A stretch of DNA of 41,235 nucleotides from Chitinophaga pinensis (GTDB taxonomy: Bacteria > Bacteroidota > Bacteroidia > Flavobacteriales_D > Crocinitomicaceae), in the NCBI GenBank assembly GCA_943324745.2, contig CALPMT020000027.1:1-41235 (forward strand). Direction: 5' to 3'. Positions 27,838 to 35,620 of the stretch are shown in pieces. The notes under the pieces were generated by a model that worked only from the letters and a program-made list of their open reading frames with translations, had not been told where the DNA came from and did no database searches. Both the position numbers and the translations under genes were made by a program. Positions within the stretch are counted from its first letter, which is position 1. Every line of letters begins with the position of its first letter.

Positions 27838-29829
27838 TTACTGAGCTATTTTTTCTTTAGAGTTAATAGCATCTATGACTTGATTAATCACACTACATAC
27901 TTTATTTATTGTGTTTTTGAAATCTTCGATGGAATGATTTTGTTCGTCCCACGTTTCAAGAATTAATATATCTTCTTTTAAGCTGATAATCCCTAAATTA
28001 GTAATAGTAGGTTTTATTTTGTGAGCAGTTTTCTTAATAGTTTCTAGGTCGTTTTTTTTCGAGGACTCATTAATAAGTTCAATATATTTAGGTGTAAGAT
28101 TTAAAAATAGCTTAAGCATGTTTGGAACAAAATCGAGATTTCCATTTGCCATTTCATGCAAACGAGTGAGGTTGTATAGTTGCTTATTATCCTTTAATTG
28201 TTGTTTTTTTGTAATTTCTTGAATAATAGTTTTTAGAAAGTGAATTTCTTCAAAAGGTTTGATAATAAAGTTGTTCATACCTAAAGCAATATGTTTTTCT
28301 AATTCTTTTAGGAACGTATTTGCTGTTAGTGCGATTATTGGAGTATCAATTTTCAGCTCATTTCGAATGATTTTAGTTGCACTTTCACCACTCATAATAG
28401 GCATTTGAAGGTCCATAAGTATTATGTCAAATGAGTGCTTTTTTAGAATTTCAACTGCTTGTTCACCGTTTAGTGCCGCTGTAATTTTTACTTTGTATGG
28501 TTCAAGTGTGTTTATTGCAACATAACGATTTATTTCATTGTCTTCAACAATTAAAATTGATTTTCCTTCAATGATTGATGTATTAATTTGATTATCAGTA
28601 ATTTCAATATTAGAAGGATTACCAATTGGAAAATTGATGAGAACCTTTACTTCTGTTCCAACTCCTTTTTTACTAGAAATTTCAATTTCACCATTCATTA
28701 ATTCTATGAGTTCTTTGGTGATTGCCATACCTAATCCAGTTCCTTGGTTGCTATGTGTACTTGAAGCGTCCTCTTGTTCAAATTTATGAAAGATTCGGGC
28801 TAAATAGTGTTCACTCATTCCAATACCACTATCGGTAATTTTTAATTCTATAATTTGGTGGTTATTTTTAATTTCAATAGGTGTACATTCAATTTTTACA
28901 AATCCACTTTCTGTAAATTTAATGGCGTTTCCAGTGATGTTGATCAGAATTTGTCTAATCTTTGATGGATCGCCTACGAATGCTTTAGATAGCAAAGGAT
29001 TTACTTTAATTTCGAAATTTAGTTCTTTATCCGAGGCTTGACTTTCTAATATTTTTTTAATGCCATAAATCTCATCTTTCAAATTAAAATCTATTTTTTC
29101 TAAGTTTAATTCTCCAGCTTTAATTTTTGAGAAATCGAGTATGTTATGGATGAGGGATAATAAATGGTTACATGCACACAATGCATTATCTATACAATTT
29201 TGTTGTGTTTTGGTCGGGTTTTCTTTACTTAGTTTACGAATCATTCCCATGATACCATTGAGCGGTGTACGGATTTCATGACTCATATTTGTTATAAAAG
29301 CTTCTGTATAGTCAGATGCACGTTGAGTTTCCCCGCATGTTTTTTCAAGTTGTTTGTGTAATTTCTTAGGTTGACTTACCTTTACAAAAAGGTCTTTAAA
29401 TTCTAAATTGCTGTATTGTTTTTTCTTGAAAAATTCTAGTAAACCTTTAGTTGAATTAAGCGTGTCTAAATCTTTATTTTCGAGTTTGTTTTCTATAGTT
29501 ATATCATGTAAAATTAAGTGTGGGTTACCAATAAAAATGTATTTATTTTCGAGCTCCAAATATTCAATTTTTCCAGAAAAATGGATATGATCATAATTAT
29601 TGTGCGAAAGGATAATTGGTATATTATTTAGCGTTGAAAGTTTATTTAAGGTATCATAAGTTTCTATACCATTGATGGAGAAATTTTCACAAAAATTATC
29701 TCCTAAGTTTAGAGTGGGAAATAGACTGTTAATGCTAATTCCAATGGATTCGATTTTACAATCTTCACTTATTAAAACATGAAATGGGAGTAATGATTGA
29801 AATGTTTTGTCATCGTTTTTATTCGTCAT
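27838..29829 (-). CDS. Cytoplasmic hybrid histidine kinase (HNOBA/PAS-like sensor, HisKA, HATPase, REC, HPt)
   Basis: 663 residues, no membrane segment. Residues about 10-120 look like an HNOBA/PAS-type domain (LLPFHVLISEDCKIESIG, FSGKIEYLELENKYIFIGNP), followed by a coiled-coil-like linker at about 145-175. HisKA follows with His184 (FITNMSHEIRTPLNG). The HATPase has the N box NAIKFTESG, G1 DSGIGM and G2 GTGLGMAI. A receiver domain (ILIVEDNEINR, phospho-Asp in IILMDLQMPIMSG) and a C-terminal HPt (TAHKIKPTITNLG) complete a full phosphorelay in one protein. HNOBA domains usually work with haem-NO/oxygen-binding (H-NOX) proteins; no H-NOX gene is in this window. The final output regulator is unknown. 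Confidence 0.92.
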   Translation of the reverse strand: MTNKNDDKTFQSLLPFHVLISEDCKIESIGISINSLFPTLNLGDNFCENFSINGIETYDTLNKLSTLNNIPIILSHNNYDHIHFSGKIEYLELENKYIFIGNPHLILHDITIENKLENKDLDTLNSTKGLLEFFKKKQYSNLEFKDLFVKVSQPKKLHKQLEKTCGETQRASDYTEAFITNMSHEIRTPLNGIMGMIRKLSKENPTKTQQNCIDNALCACNHLLSLIHNILDFSKIKAGELNLEKIDFNLKDEIYGIKKILESQASDKELNFEIKVNPLLSKAFVGDPSKIRQILINITGNAIKFTESGFVKIECTPIEIKNNHQIIELKITDSGIGMSEHYLARIFHKFEQEDASSTHSNQGTGLGMAITKELIELMNGEIEISSKKGVGTEVKVLINFPIGNPSNIEITDNQINTSIIEGKSILIVEDNEINRYVAINTLEPYKVKITAALNGEQAVEILKKHSFDIILMDLQMPIMSGESATKIIRNELKIDTPIIALTANTFLKELEKHIALGMNNFIIKPFEEIHFLKTIIQEITKKQQLKDNKQLYNLTRLHEMANGNLDFVPNMLKLFLNLTPKYIELINESSKKNDLETIKKTAHKIKPTITNLGIISLKEDILILETWDEQNHSIEDFKNTINKVCSVINQVIDAINSKEKIAQ

Positions 29830-29860
29830 TTTAATGTTCGTTTGTTTTTTTAAATAACAG

Positions 29861-29929
29861 GAAGCCCAAAAGCATAGCTTTATCGAGAGACGATATATAT
29901 GCTTAATTAATTAAAGAATGTAAGGCTTC
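29861..29929. repeat. Nested hairpin between the hybrid kinase and the small secreted protein
   Basis: Three near-concentric stems: GAAGCC/GGCTTC (29861-29866 with 29924-29929), AAGCATA/TATGCTT (29870-29876 with 29898-29904) and TATCG/CGATA (29881-29885 with 29891-29895) with an AGAGA loop. No T-run follows on the minus strand, so a simple terminator is doubtful. It would lie downstream of the 29936 gene and upstream of the kinase start. Confidence 0.5.
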
Positions 29930-29935
29930 TAACTA

Positions 29936-30334
29936 TTATTTTTTCTTTTCTTTCATCAACGTTAAATTGAGATAGGAATGTTTTTTTTCATCTACGCTAA
30001 CCCATTCTCCATTGCATTTTTCAGCTCCGATGTTATTGAATAGAAATTTTCCAATTAGAACATCTCCGTTCATTTCGTCCATTAGTATAGGAGCATCCGG
30101 ATCAGCATTTTTTGCACATGAATCAAATTTCCCTGAAAAAACAATGTCTTTTTTATGTTTTTTACTAAAATAAGAACCTTCAAATGACAATAAACATCCT
30201 TTGTTAGTAACTGTCACAACAAATTTAAAAACAGTTGGAATACTGTTGAAAATCCCTTTGTATTTAAGTGTGTCTGCTTGCGAAAAAGCGTTAGATCCAA
30301 TAAGCAATAACGCTAAAAAGAATAAAGTTTTCAT
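29936..30334 (-). CDS. Small secreted protein of unknown function
   Basis: 132 residues with a clear signal peptide (MKTLFFLALLLIGSNAFSQ). The mature part is short beta-rich sequence with three cysteines (GCLLSFEG, DSCAKNAD, KCNGEW) and a lysine-rich end. I recognise no family. The ATG follows the thioredoxin-fold gene's stop by one base, so the two are co-transcribed and perhaps act in the same periplasmic redox process. The cysteine content is compatible with that but does not prove it. Confidence 0.7.
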   Translation of the reverse strand: MKTLFFLALLLIGSNAFSQADTLKYKGIFNSIPTVFKFVVTVTNKGCLLSFEGSYFSKKHKKDIVFSGKFDSCAKNADPDAPILMDEMNGDVLIGKFLFNNIGAEKCNGEWVSVDEKKHSYLNLTLMKEKKK

Positions 30335-30335
30335 A

Positions 30336-31529
30336 TTATAATTTTTTAATTAATTCAATTAATTTTTCGGTGCTTTCAAAATCTTGATTGGAAGCTTTTG
30401 CACGTTTAATTGCTTCGTTTGCTGCAGCTAAAGCTTCATTTTTGAGTTTTAATTTAAATAATAAAGAAGCGTAAGTATCGTATTCTGCATAAAGAGATGA
30501 TTTAGTGGTGTTTTGACTTTCGTTTATGTATTTTTTCATCCATTGACTAGCTTTTTCAAGTACTTTAGGATTGTCAACATTTTCGTATATTTTCCAGGCA
30601 ATAGCATTGAATTCTTTTGATGTTAAGTAGTTGTCTCCTTTAGCTAATACTAAATCTCCATAAGAAGTCCAGTCTTTTTTGAATCCATATTTATCTAAGT
30701 CTAAACGGAAAATCACATTGTTTGAAATATGTTCGGGATATTTAGTGATGTCTTTTTTGAAGGCAAGATAGGATGAATCAGCATTTCTTTTTTCGAATAC
30801 TGCTTTTTGACCACTTTTAAAGAGTACATCTAATAACTTAAGATCTACAGAATCTTTCGTATACAGGTTGTAGAAAGTTGCAAGGTTGTTTCCTACATAG
30901 TTGAAAGCTTTATTGTTGTATGATTTCACATAATTAAAAAACATATTCCAATTCGTTCTAGAACTCAATTGATCTAAAGATTGAGTTTCAAAATAATTTG
31001 CTACGATTTCATCGTATGGCATGCATGTTTTAGAAAGATAATTTAGATAGTTTGTTAAAAATTGCGCGTCTAATTTTTTAGTTTCATACGCTTTTGCATA
31101 AGTTATGTAATTATTACTTGTTCCTTGCGCTTCCTTAGCAAAAGCAATAAAGTTTGCTGGAGTCATTCCTCCTCCTTTTCTGTGAATTACTTCACCTTCT
31201 CCGTTTATGAATAATAAATTAGGAAAACAGTAGATTTGATATTTTTTACGAAATTCTATACCTTCCCCTTTTTCCATGTCGATCTTGGTTGTGATGAAAT
31301 TTTCATTAAAATAATCTGCAACCGTATCATTTGTAAAAACGCTCTTAGCCATCCATTTACATGGTCCGCACCAAGTGGTATAGGCGTCTACAAAAATTAA
31401 TTTATGCTCTTTTTTTGCTTTCGCTTTGACAGTTTCAAAGGAACTAGTTTCAAATTTAATTTCACGATTTTGAGCCACTAAAGTCAGAGAGGTAAGTACT
31501 AAAATCGAGAATATTACAATGTTTTTCAT
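30336..31529 (-). CDS. Periplasmic thioredoxin-fold protein with helical C-terminal region
   Basis: 397 residues. A signal peptide (MKNIVIFSILVLTSLTLVAQ) is followed by a thioredoxin domain at about 22-150 with the active-site motif WCGPC (Cys54, Cys57). The cis-proline region appears as CFPNLLFINGEGEVIHRKGG. About 240 residues of mostly helical, TPR-like sequence follow (for example LYAEYDTYASLLFKLKLKNE). It is probably a thiol-disulfide oxidoreductase in the periplasm. The pattern is typical of Bacteroidetes thioredoxin-family proteins with unknown clients. It is upstream of the small secreted cysteine protein. Confidence 0.88.
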   Translation of the reverse strand: MKNIVIFSILVLTSLTLVAQNREIKFETSSFETVKAKAKKEHKLIFVDAYTTWCGPCKWMAKSVFTNDTVADYFNENFITTKIDMEKGEGIEFRKKYQIYCFPNLLFINGEGEVIHRKGGGMTPANFIAFAKEAQGTSNNYITYAKAYETKKLDAQFLTNYLNYLSKTCMPYDEIVANYFETQSLDQLSSRTNWNMFFNYVKSYNNKAFNYVGNNLATFYNLYTKDSVDLKLLDVLFKSGQKAVFEKRNADSSYLAFKKDITKYPEHISNNVIFRLDLDKYGFKKDWTSYGDLVLAKGDNYLTSKEFNAIAWKIYENVDNPKVLEKASQWMKKYINESQNTTKSSLYAEYDTYASLLFKLKLKNEALAAANEAIKRAKASNQDFESTEKLIELIKKL

Positions 31530-31595
31530 GAAGTTGAAGTTTTTTTAAGGTAAAATTACCATTTTTTATCATATGAAGTAAAACGAGTGTTATGC

Positions 31596-31629
31596 TTGCT
31601 ACTTTTTGCTTTATATTTTTGTATTTTTG
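31596..31629 (+). promoter_or_regulatory. Bacteroidetes-type promoter of the DUF4494 gene
   Basis: TTG at 31596-31598 is followed after 23 bases by TATTTTTG (31622-31629), fitting TTG-N19-23-TAnnTTTG. A second TATTTTTG (31614-31621) directly precedes it but has no well-spaced TTG. The start codon lies 27 bases downstream. Confidence 0.5.
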
Positions 31630-31655
31630 TTATTCAATTTTAAATACTAATTTCT

Positions 31656-32294
31656 ATGAATACTTGGTTTACAGTTAAAGTAAAATATACAAAACAATTA
31701 GATGACGGAACTTTTAAGCGTGTTTCTGAACCTTATTTATTAGCTGCAATGACTTTTACGGATGCTGAAGCACGTATTTACGAAGAATTAGGTTCGATCA
31801 TTCGTGGTGAATTCACAGTTACCAATATTGCACGTACCGAGTATCATGATATTTTCTATTATGAAGATGCGGATTTATGGTATAAATGTAAAATTACTTA
31901 CCAAAGTGAAGGTGATGGGTTAGATGTAGAATCTGATTTGAATCCTAAGAAAGTGAAGAAGGTTTCTCAAAATTTCTTAGTTACTGCAACTTCAGTAAAA
32001 GAGGCTTTTGAACGCATTCAAGAGAGTTTGTCTACGTTGATGGTGGATTATCAAATACCTTCGATTATATTGACACCAATCGTCGATATTTTCCCATTTA
32101 CAGAAGATTTAGATGTGGAATTGGAGCGTAAACCAGCGAAGGAGAAACGAGTGACGGAAGTGACGAGTGACGAAGAAGTTATAGAAACTCCGGGTAAAGG
32201 AGTAGTTTTTTCAGCGTCAGGATCTGATTTTGATGATGAGGAAGAAGAGTTGGAGAGTTCTTTGACGGATGATTTTTCAGGAGAAGAAGAATAA
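31656..32294 (+). CDS. DUF4494 protein with acidic C-terminal tail
   Basis: 212 residues. Residues 1 to about 155 match the DUF4494 family known from Bacteroidetes (TWFTVKVKYTKQLDDGTFKR, LAAMTFTDAEARIYEEL, DLWYKCKITY). The family has no known function. The last 55 residues are low-complexity and strongly acidic (DDEEEELESSLTDDFSGEEE). Part of this tail (around KRVTEVTSDEE) is encoded by GTGACGA-type tandem repeats at 32148-32173 that recur just after the stop codon. The tail may therefore be of recent repeat origin. Confidence 0.9.
   Translation: MNTWFTVKVKYTKQLDDGTFKRVSEPYLLAAMTFTDAEARIYEELGSIIRGEFTVTNIARTEYHDIFYYEDADLWYKCKITYQSEGDGLDVESDLNPKKVKKVSQNFLVTATSVKEAFERIQESLSTLMVDYQIPSIILTPIVDIFPFTEDLDVELERKPAKEKRVTEVTSDEEVIETPGKGVVFSASGSDFDDEEEELESSLTDDFSGEEE
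32148..32173. repeat. GTGACGA-type tandem repeat, copy in coding sequence
   Basis: The run CGAGTGACGGAAGTGACGAG followed by TGACGA encodes RVTEVTSDE in the DUF4494 protein. It shares its repeat unit with the non-coding copy at 32299-32331. Confidence 0.7.
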
Positions 32295-32298
32295 TTTG

Positions 32299-32331
32299 AG
32301 TGACGAGTGACGAAAGTGACGAGTGACGGAA
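32299..32331. repeat. GTGACGA-type tandem repeat, intergenic copy
   Basis: Four GTGACG units with GA or AA spacers lie between the DUF4494 stop and pdxH. It is the second copy of the array found inside the preceding gene, about 150 bases away. Confidence 0.7.
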
Positions 32332-32363
32332 GGTTGTGGTAATAGACTTTAAGATAATAAGAT

Positions 32364-33008
32364 ATGGACGACTTTTTAGATTTAATACGAAACGATCATC
32401 ATCAGTTTGACCAAGGGAAATTAGAAGATCATTATGAGGATCAGCCATTTGGTCTGATTTCATCCTGGCTGAGAGAAGCGCTAGAACGTAATGTGCATGA
32501 GCCGAATGCTATTTCTGTTTCTACGATAGGAGTAGATGGTTTTCCGGAAACGCGTGTTGTTTACATTAAAGAATTGTTGGAAGAGGGGATTGTATTTTAC
32601 ACGAATTATAATAGCCATAAAGGAAAAGCAATTGCACACAATAATAAGGTTCATGTGTTAATATATTGGCCTGAATTAGAGCGTCAAATTCGTGTTTCAG
32701 GATTGGTTGAAAAAGTACCAGAAGCAATGAGTGATACTTATTTTGCATCCAGACCTTATGGGAGTAAAATTGGCGCTTGGGCTTCAGATCAAAGTGAAAA
32801 ATTAGAATCGCGAAAAGCGTTAGAACAAAAAGTGGAAGATTTTAGTCTTAAATTCCCTACTGATGTTCCGAGACCTCCGCATTGGGGAGGTTACTTGGTT
32901 CGACCTTTAAAAGTAGAGTTTTGGCAAGGTCGACCTTCGCGTTTACACGATCGTATTGTGTATGAATTAAATGAAAATACCTGGAAATTATTCCGAATAA
33001 ATCCTTGA
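32364..33008 (+). CDS. pdxH: Pyridoxamine/pyridoxine 5'-phosphate oxidase
   Basis: 214 residues against 218 in E. coli. It oxidises PNP or PMP to pyridoxal 5'-phosphate using FMN and O2. FMN- and substrate-binding motifs are seen: NAISVSTIGVDGFPETRVVY, FYTNYNSHKGKAIAHNN, SRPYGSKIGAWASDQSE, and the C-terminal PLKVEFWQGRPSRLHDR. The stop overlaps the next gene's ATG by one base (TGATG), so the M16 peptidase is probably translated by coupling. Confidence 0.97.
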   Translation: MDDFLDLIRNDHHQFDQGKLEDHYEDQPFGLISSWLREALERNVHEPNAISVSTIGVDGFPETRVVYIKELLEEGIVFYTNYNSHKGKAIAHNNKVHVLIYWPELERQIRVSGLVEKVPEAMSDTYFASRPYGSKIGAWASDQSEKLESRKALEQKVEDFSLKFPTDVPRPPHWGGYLVRPLKVEFWQGRPSRLHDRIVYELNENTWKLFRINP

Positions 33009-34249
33009 TGATAGAAATAGAACCGATAATAGTTCCATTGAGCAATGGAATACGTTTAGTTTATATGCATACGACTTCCCCTGTAGCACACATGGGGGTG
33101 ACGGTACTTGCGGGTTCACGTTACGAGCAGTCGCATGAGTCTGGGTTAGCCCATTTTTTAGAACATTGTATTTTTAAAGGGACAACCAAACGTCGTTCGT
33201 TACACATACTTTCCAGATTGGATTCGGTGGGTGGAGAGTTGAACGCATATACGACGAAAGAAGAAATTTGTGTGTATGCTTCATTTACGAAAGAGTATTT
33301 CAAACGTAGTTCGGAATTATTAGCTGATATTGTGTTGAATTCCAATTTCCCAGAGAAAGAAATTCAGAAAGAGAAAGAAATAGTATTGGATGAAATTAAT
33401 TCGTATTTAGATTCTCCAAGCGACAAGATTTTTGATGATTTTGAAGAGTTATTATTCAAAAACCATCCTCTAGGAACTAATATCTTGGGTACGCGTGAAT
33501 CTGTTTCTGGCTTTTCGCGTAAGGAGTTAATAGATTATATTGATCGTTTCTTTTTTGCGGAGAATATTGTGATTTCGTTTGTCGGAGATGTACCTTTATT
33601 AAAATTGGTACAAACATTAGAGAAAGATTTTTCTACGTTGAAACGAAGTGCATTGCAAGTTACACCTTTAGCATTTTCTGATTACAAACCATTTCAAATT
33701 CGTTCTCAAGAAGGAAATTTTCAAGCGCATGCAGTAATTGGAGGGATTGCTCCTGGGTACAATAACGAGCAACGTCGTGGAATGACTTTATTAACGAATG
33801 TATTGGGTGGTCCAGCATTAAATTCACGTTTGATTTTAACTATTCGAGAGAAATACGGATATACTTATAATATTGAGGCGAGTTATTCTCCTTATGCAGA
33901 TATCGGTTATTGGACAATTTATTTCGGCACCGATCAAAAGTATTTAGATAAAACACGCAAATTGGTTTATAAAGAAATCAAATTGATGCGTGAAGAAGCA
34001 TTGTCTGAAATTCAATTAAAGAAAGCTAAAGAACAATTAAAAGGTCATTTAGCCTTATCCTTAGATAGTAATTCAGGGATTATGTTAGGCTTAGGTAAGA
34101 GTTTATTGTTATTCAATCAGATTGATTCGATTCAAGAAATTTACAGTGCAATTGATAAATTAACGGTAAGTGAATTACAAGATATCGCTGCAGAATATTT
34201 TGACGAAAGTAAGATCTCTGAATTGATATTTGAAGTAACTAATGATTAG
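33008..34249 (+). CDS. M16B-family zinc peptidase
   Basis: 413 residues from the ATG that overlaps the pdxH stop; a TTG one codon earlier is less likely. The inverted zinc motif HFLEH (His49, Glu52, His53) and the distal ligand Glu129 (VLDEINSYLDSP) have the correct HxxEH-76-E spacing. The C-terminal half has the family Arg-Tyr region (GGPALNSRLILTIREKYGYTY), needed for substrate binding. The length fits a single-chain M16B peptidase, as in YmxG/PqqL-like pairs. No signal peptide, so it is likely cytoplasmic. Confidence 0.93.
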   Translation: MIEIEPIIVPLSNGIRLVYMHTTSPVAHMGVTVLAGSRYEQSHESGLAHFLEHCIFKGTTKRRSLHILSRLDSVGGELNAYTTKEEICVYASFTKEYFKRSSELLADIVLNSNFPEKEIQKEKEIVLDEINSYLDSPSDKIFDDFEELLFKNHPLGTNILGTRESVSGFSRKELIDYIDRFFFAENIVISFVGDVPLLKLVQTLEKDFSTLKRSALQVTPLAFSDYKPFQIRSQEGNFQAHAVIGGIAPGYNNEQRRGMTLLTNVLGGPALNSRLILTIREKYGYTYNIEASYSPYADIGYWTIYFGTDQKYLDKTRKLVYKEIKLMREEALSEIQLKKAKEQLKGHLALSLDSNSGIMLGLGKSLLLFNQIDSIQEIYSAIDKLTVSELQDIAAEYFDESKISELIFEVTND

Positions 34250-34285
34250 ATTCATCAGAGTTATCTGAATTAATTATATTCGTAT

Positions 34286-34328
34286 AAAAAGAAAGGCATT
34301 ACCACTAGTTGATAATGCCTTTCTTAGT
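34286..34328. terminator. Bidirectional terminator between M16 peptidase and aminotransferase
   Basis: A 13-bp perfect stem AAGAAAGGCATTA/TAATGCCTTTCTT (34289-34301 with 34313-34325) has an 11-base loop. It has an A-run before and T-richness after on the plus strand and the reverse on the minus strand. It lies between two convergent genes. Confidence 0.85.
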
Positions 34329-34341
34329 TAAATTAAATCCA

Positions 34342-35538
34342 TTATATTCTTCCTGGATACACTTTCAAAGCTTCCTCTAATACTTTTACCGCTTTATGCA
34401 ATGAATCTTGATTCAATACATAAGCAATACGAGCTTCTTGTTGACCAGAACCTTTTGTAGAATAGAATCCATTCGCAGGGGCCATCATTACAGTTGCTCC
34501 ATTGTATTCAAAGTCTTCCAGTAACCATTGACAGAATTTTTCTGCATCATCCACAGGAAATTTAGCGACACAATAAAATGCTCCGCTTGGTTTTGGACAA
34601 AATACACCTGGTATACTATTTAAACCATCTACCATGATGTTTCTACGAGTTACATATTCTTTTACCACATTGTCAAAATACGATTGCGGTGTATCTAACG
34701 CTGCTTCAGCTGCGATTTGATCAATTGTAGGAGGAGACAAACGGGCTTGACCAAACTTCAATGCCGCAGAAATTACTTCGTGATTTTTAGAAATCAACGC
34801 TCCAATACGTGCTCCACACATAGAGTAACGCTTAGAAACAGAGTCAATCATAATTACATTGTTCTCAATTCCTTCTAAATTCATCGTTGAAAAAGGAACT
34901 GCACCATCATAACAAAATTCACGATATACTTCATCTGCAAACAAGAATAAATCATGTTTCTTAACGATGTCACGTAATTTTTCTAATTCTTCTTTTGTGT
35001 ATAAATAACCTGTTGGGTTCCCTGGGTTACAAATTAATATTGCTCTTGTTTTAGAAGTGATTTTTTTCTCAAATTCTTCTACTGGAGGTAAAGCAAAACC
35101 TGATTCAATGGAAGATGCTACAGGAACAACAGTCAAACCAGCGGTTACAGCAAAACCATTGTAATTTGCATAAAAAGGCTCAGGAATAATTACTTCATCG
35201 CCTGGATTACACGTAGTCATGAATCCGAAGATTAATGCTTCAGACCCCCCCGTTGTGATGATGATATCTTCTGGGTTAACAGGTAAACCTGTGCGTTGAT
35301 AGAATGCAGATAAACCATTTCTATAAGATTCTAAACCAGCTGAATGTGTATATTCAATTACTTTTTGATCAAAATTTTTGATTGCATTCAATGCAACTTC
35401 AGGTGTTTCGATATCTGGTTGACCAATATTCAAATGGTAAACTGTTTTTCCTTTTTTCTTTGCTGCATCTGCATAAGGAACCAATTTACGAATTGGTGAA
35501 GCAGGCATGTCTATGGCTTTCTGTGCTATCTTTGGCAT
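34342..35538 (-). CDS. Class I/II PLP-dependent aminotransferase (aspartate aminotransferase-like)
   Basis: 398 residues, fold type I. It has N-terminal NIGQPDIETPE, the TTGGSEALIFGF phosphate cradle, the NPGNPTGYLYTKEEL motif, FLFADEVYREF, and the PLP lysine Lys236 in DSVSKRYSMCGARIG. Usual substrates are aspartate, alanine or aromatic amino acids; I cannot choose. It is convergent with the M16 peptidase gene and divergent from the DUF1016 gene. A perfect -7 element lies upstream. Confidence 0.93.
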   Translation of the reverse strand: MPKIAQKAIDMPASPIRKLVPYADAAKKKGKTVYHLNIGQPDIETPEVALNAIKNFDQKVIEYTHSAGLESYRNGLSAFYQRTGLPVNPEDIIITTGGSEALIFGFMTTCNPGDEVIIPEPFYANYNGFAVTAGLTVVPVASSIESGFALPPVEEFEKKITSKTRAILICNPGNPTGYLYTKEELEKLRDIVKKHDLFLFADEVYREFCYDGAVPFSTMNLEGIENNVIMIDSVSKRYSMCGARIGALISKNHEVISAALKFGQARLSPPTIDQIAAEAALDTPQSYFDNVVKEYVTRRNIMVDGLNSIPGVFCPKPSGAFYCVAKFPVDDAEKFCQWLLEDFEYNGATVMMAPANGFYSTKGSGQQEARIAYVLNQDSLHKAVKVLEEALKVYPGRI

Positions 35539-35556
35539 AATCGTATTTTAAAGTTG

Positions 35557-35564
35557 CAAATTTA
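35557..35564 (-). promoter_or_regulatory. -7 element (TAAATTTG) upstream of the aminotransferase
   Basis: TAAATTTG on the minus strand matches TAnnTTTG, 19 bases before the start codon. No TTG is found at the expected -33 distance, so only half the promoter is supported. Confidence 0.4.
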
Positions 35565-35620
35565 ATGAAATCTATCCGTTTTAGGGTTGTTTAATTTTCA
35601 AAATTTCTGTAAATTTAATC

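Noticed and set aside
32179..32463. Minus-strand open frame spanning the DUF4494 tail and the pdxH start
   Set aside because: It is antisense to two solid genes and low complexity, because of the repeats and the acidic tail.
35587..35617. TTG-N20-TAAATTTA as a promoter for the DUF1016 gene
   Set aside because: Spacing fits, but the last consensus base is wrong and the -7 element ends only three bases before the ATG, so a start site there would leave no leader.
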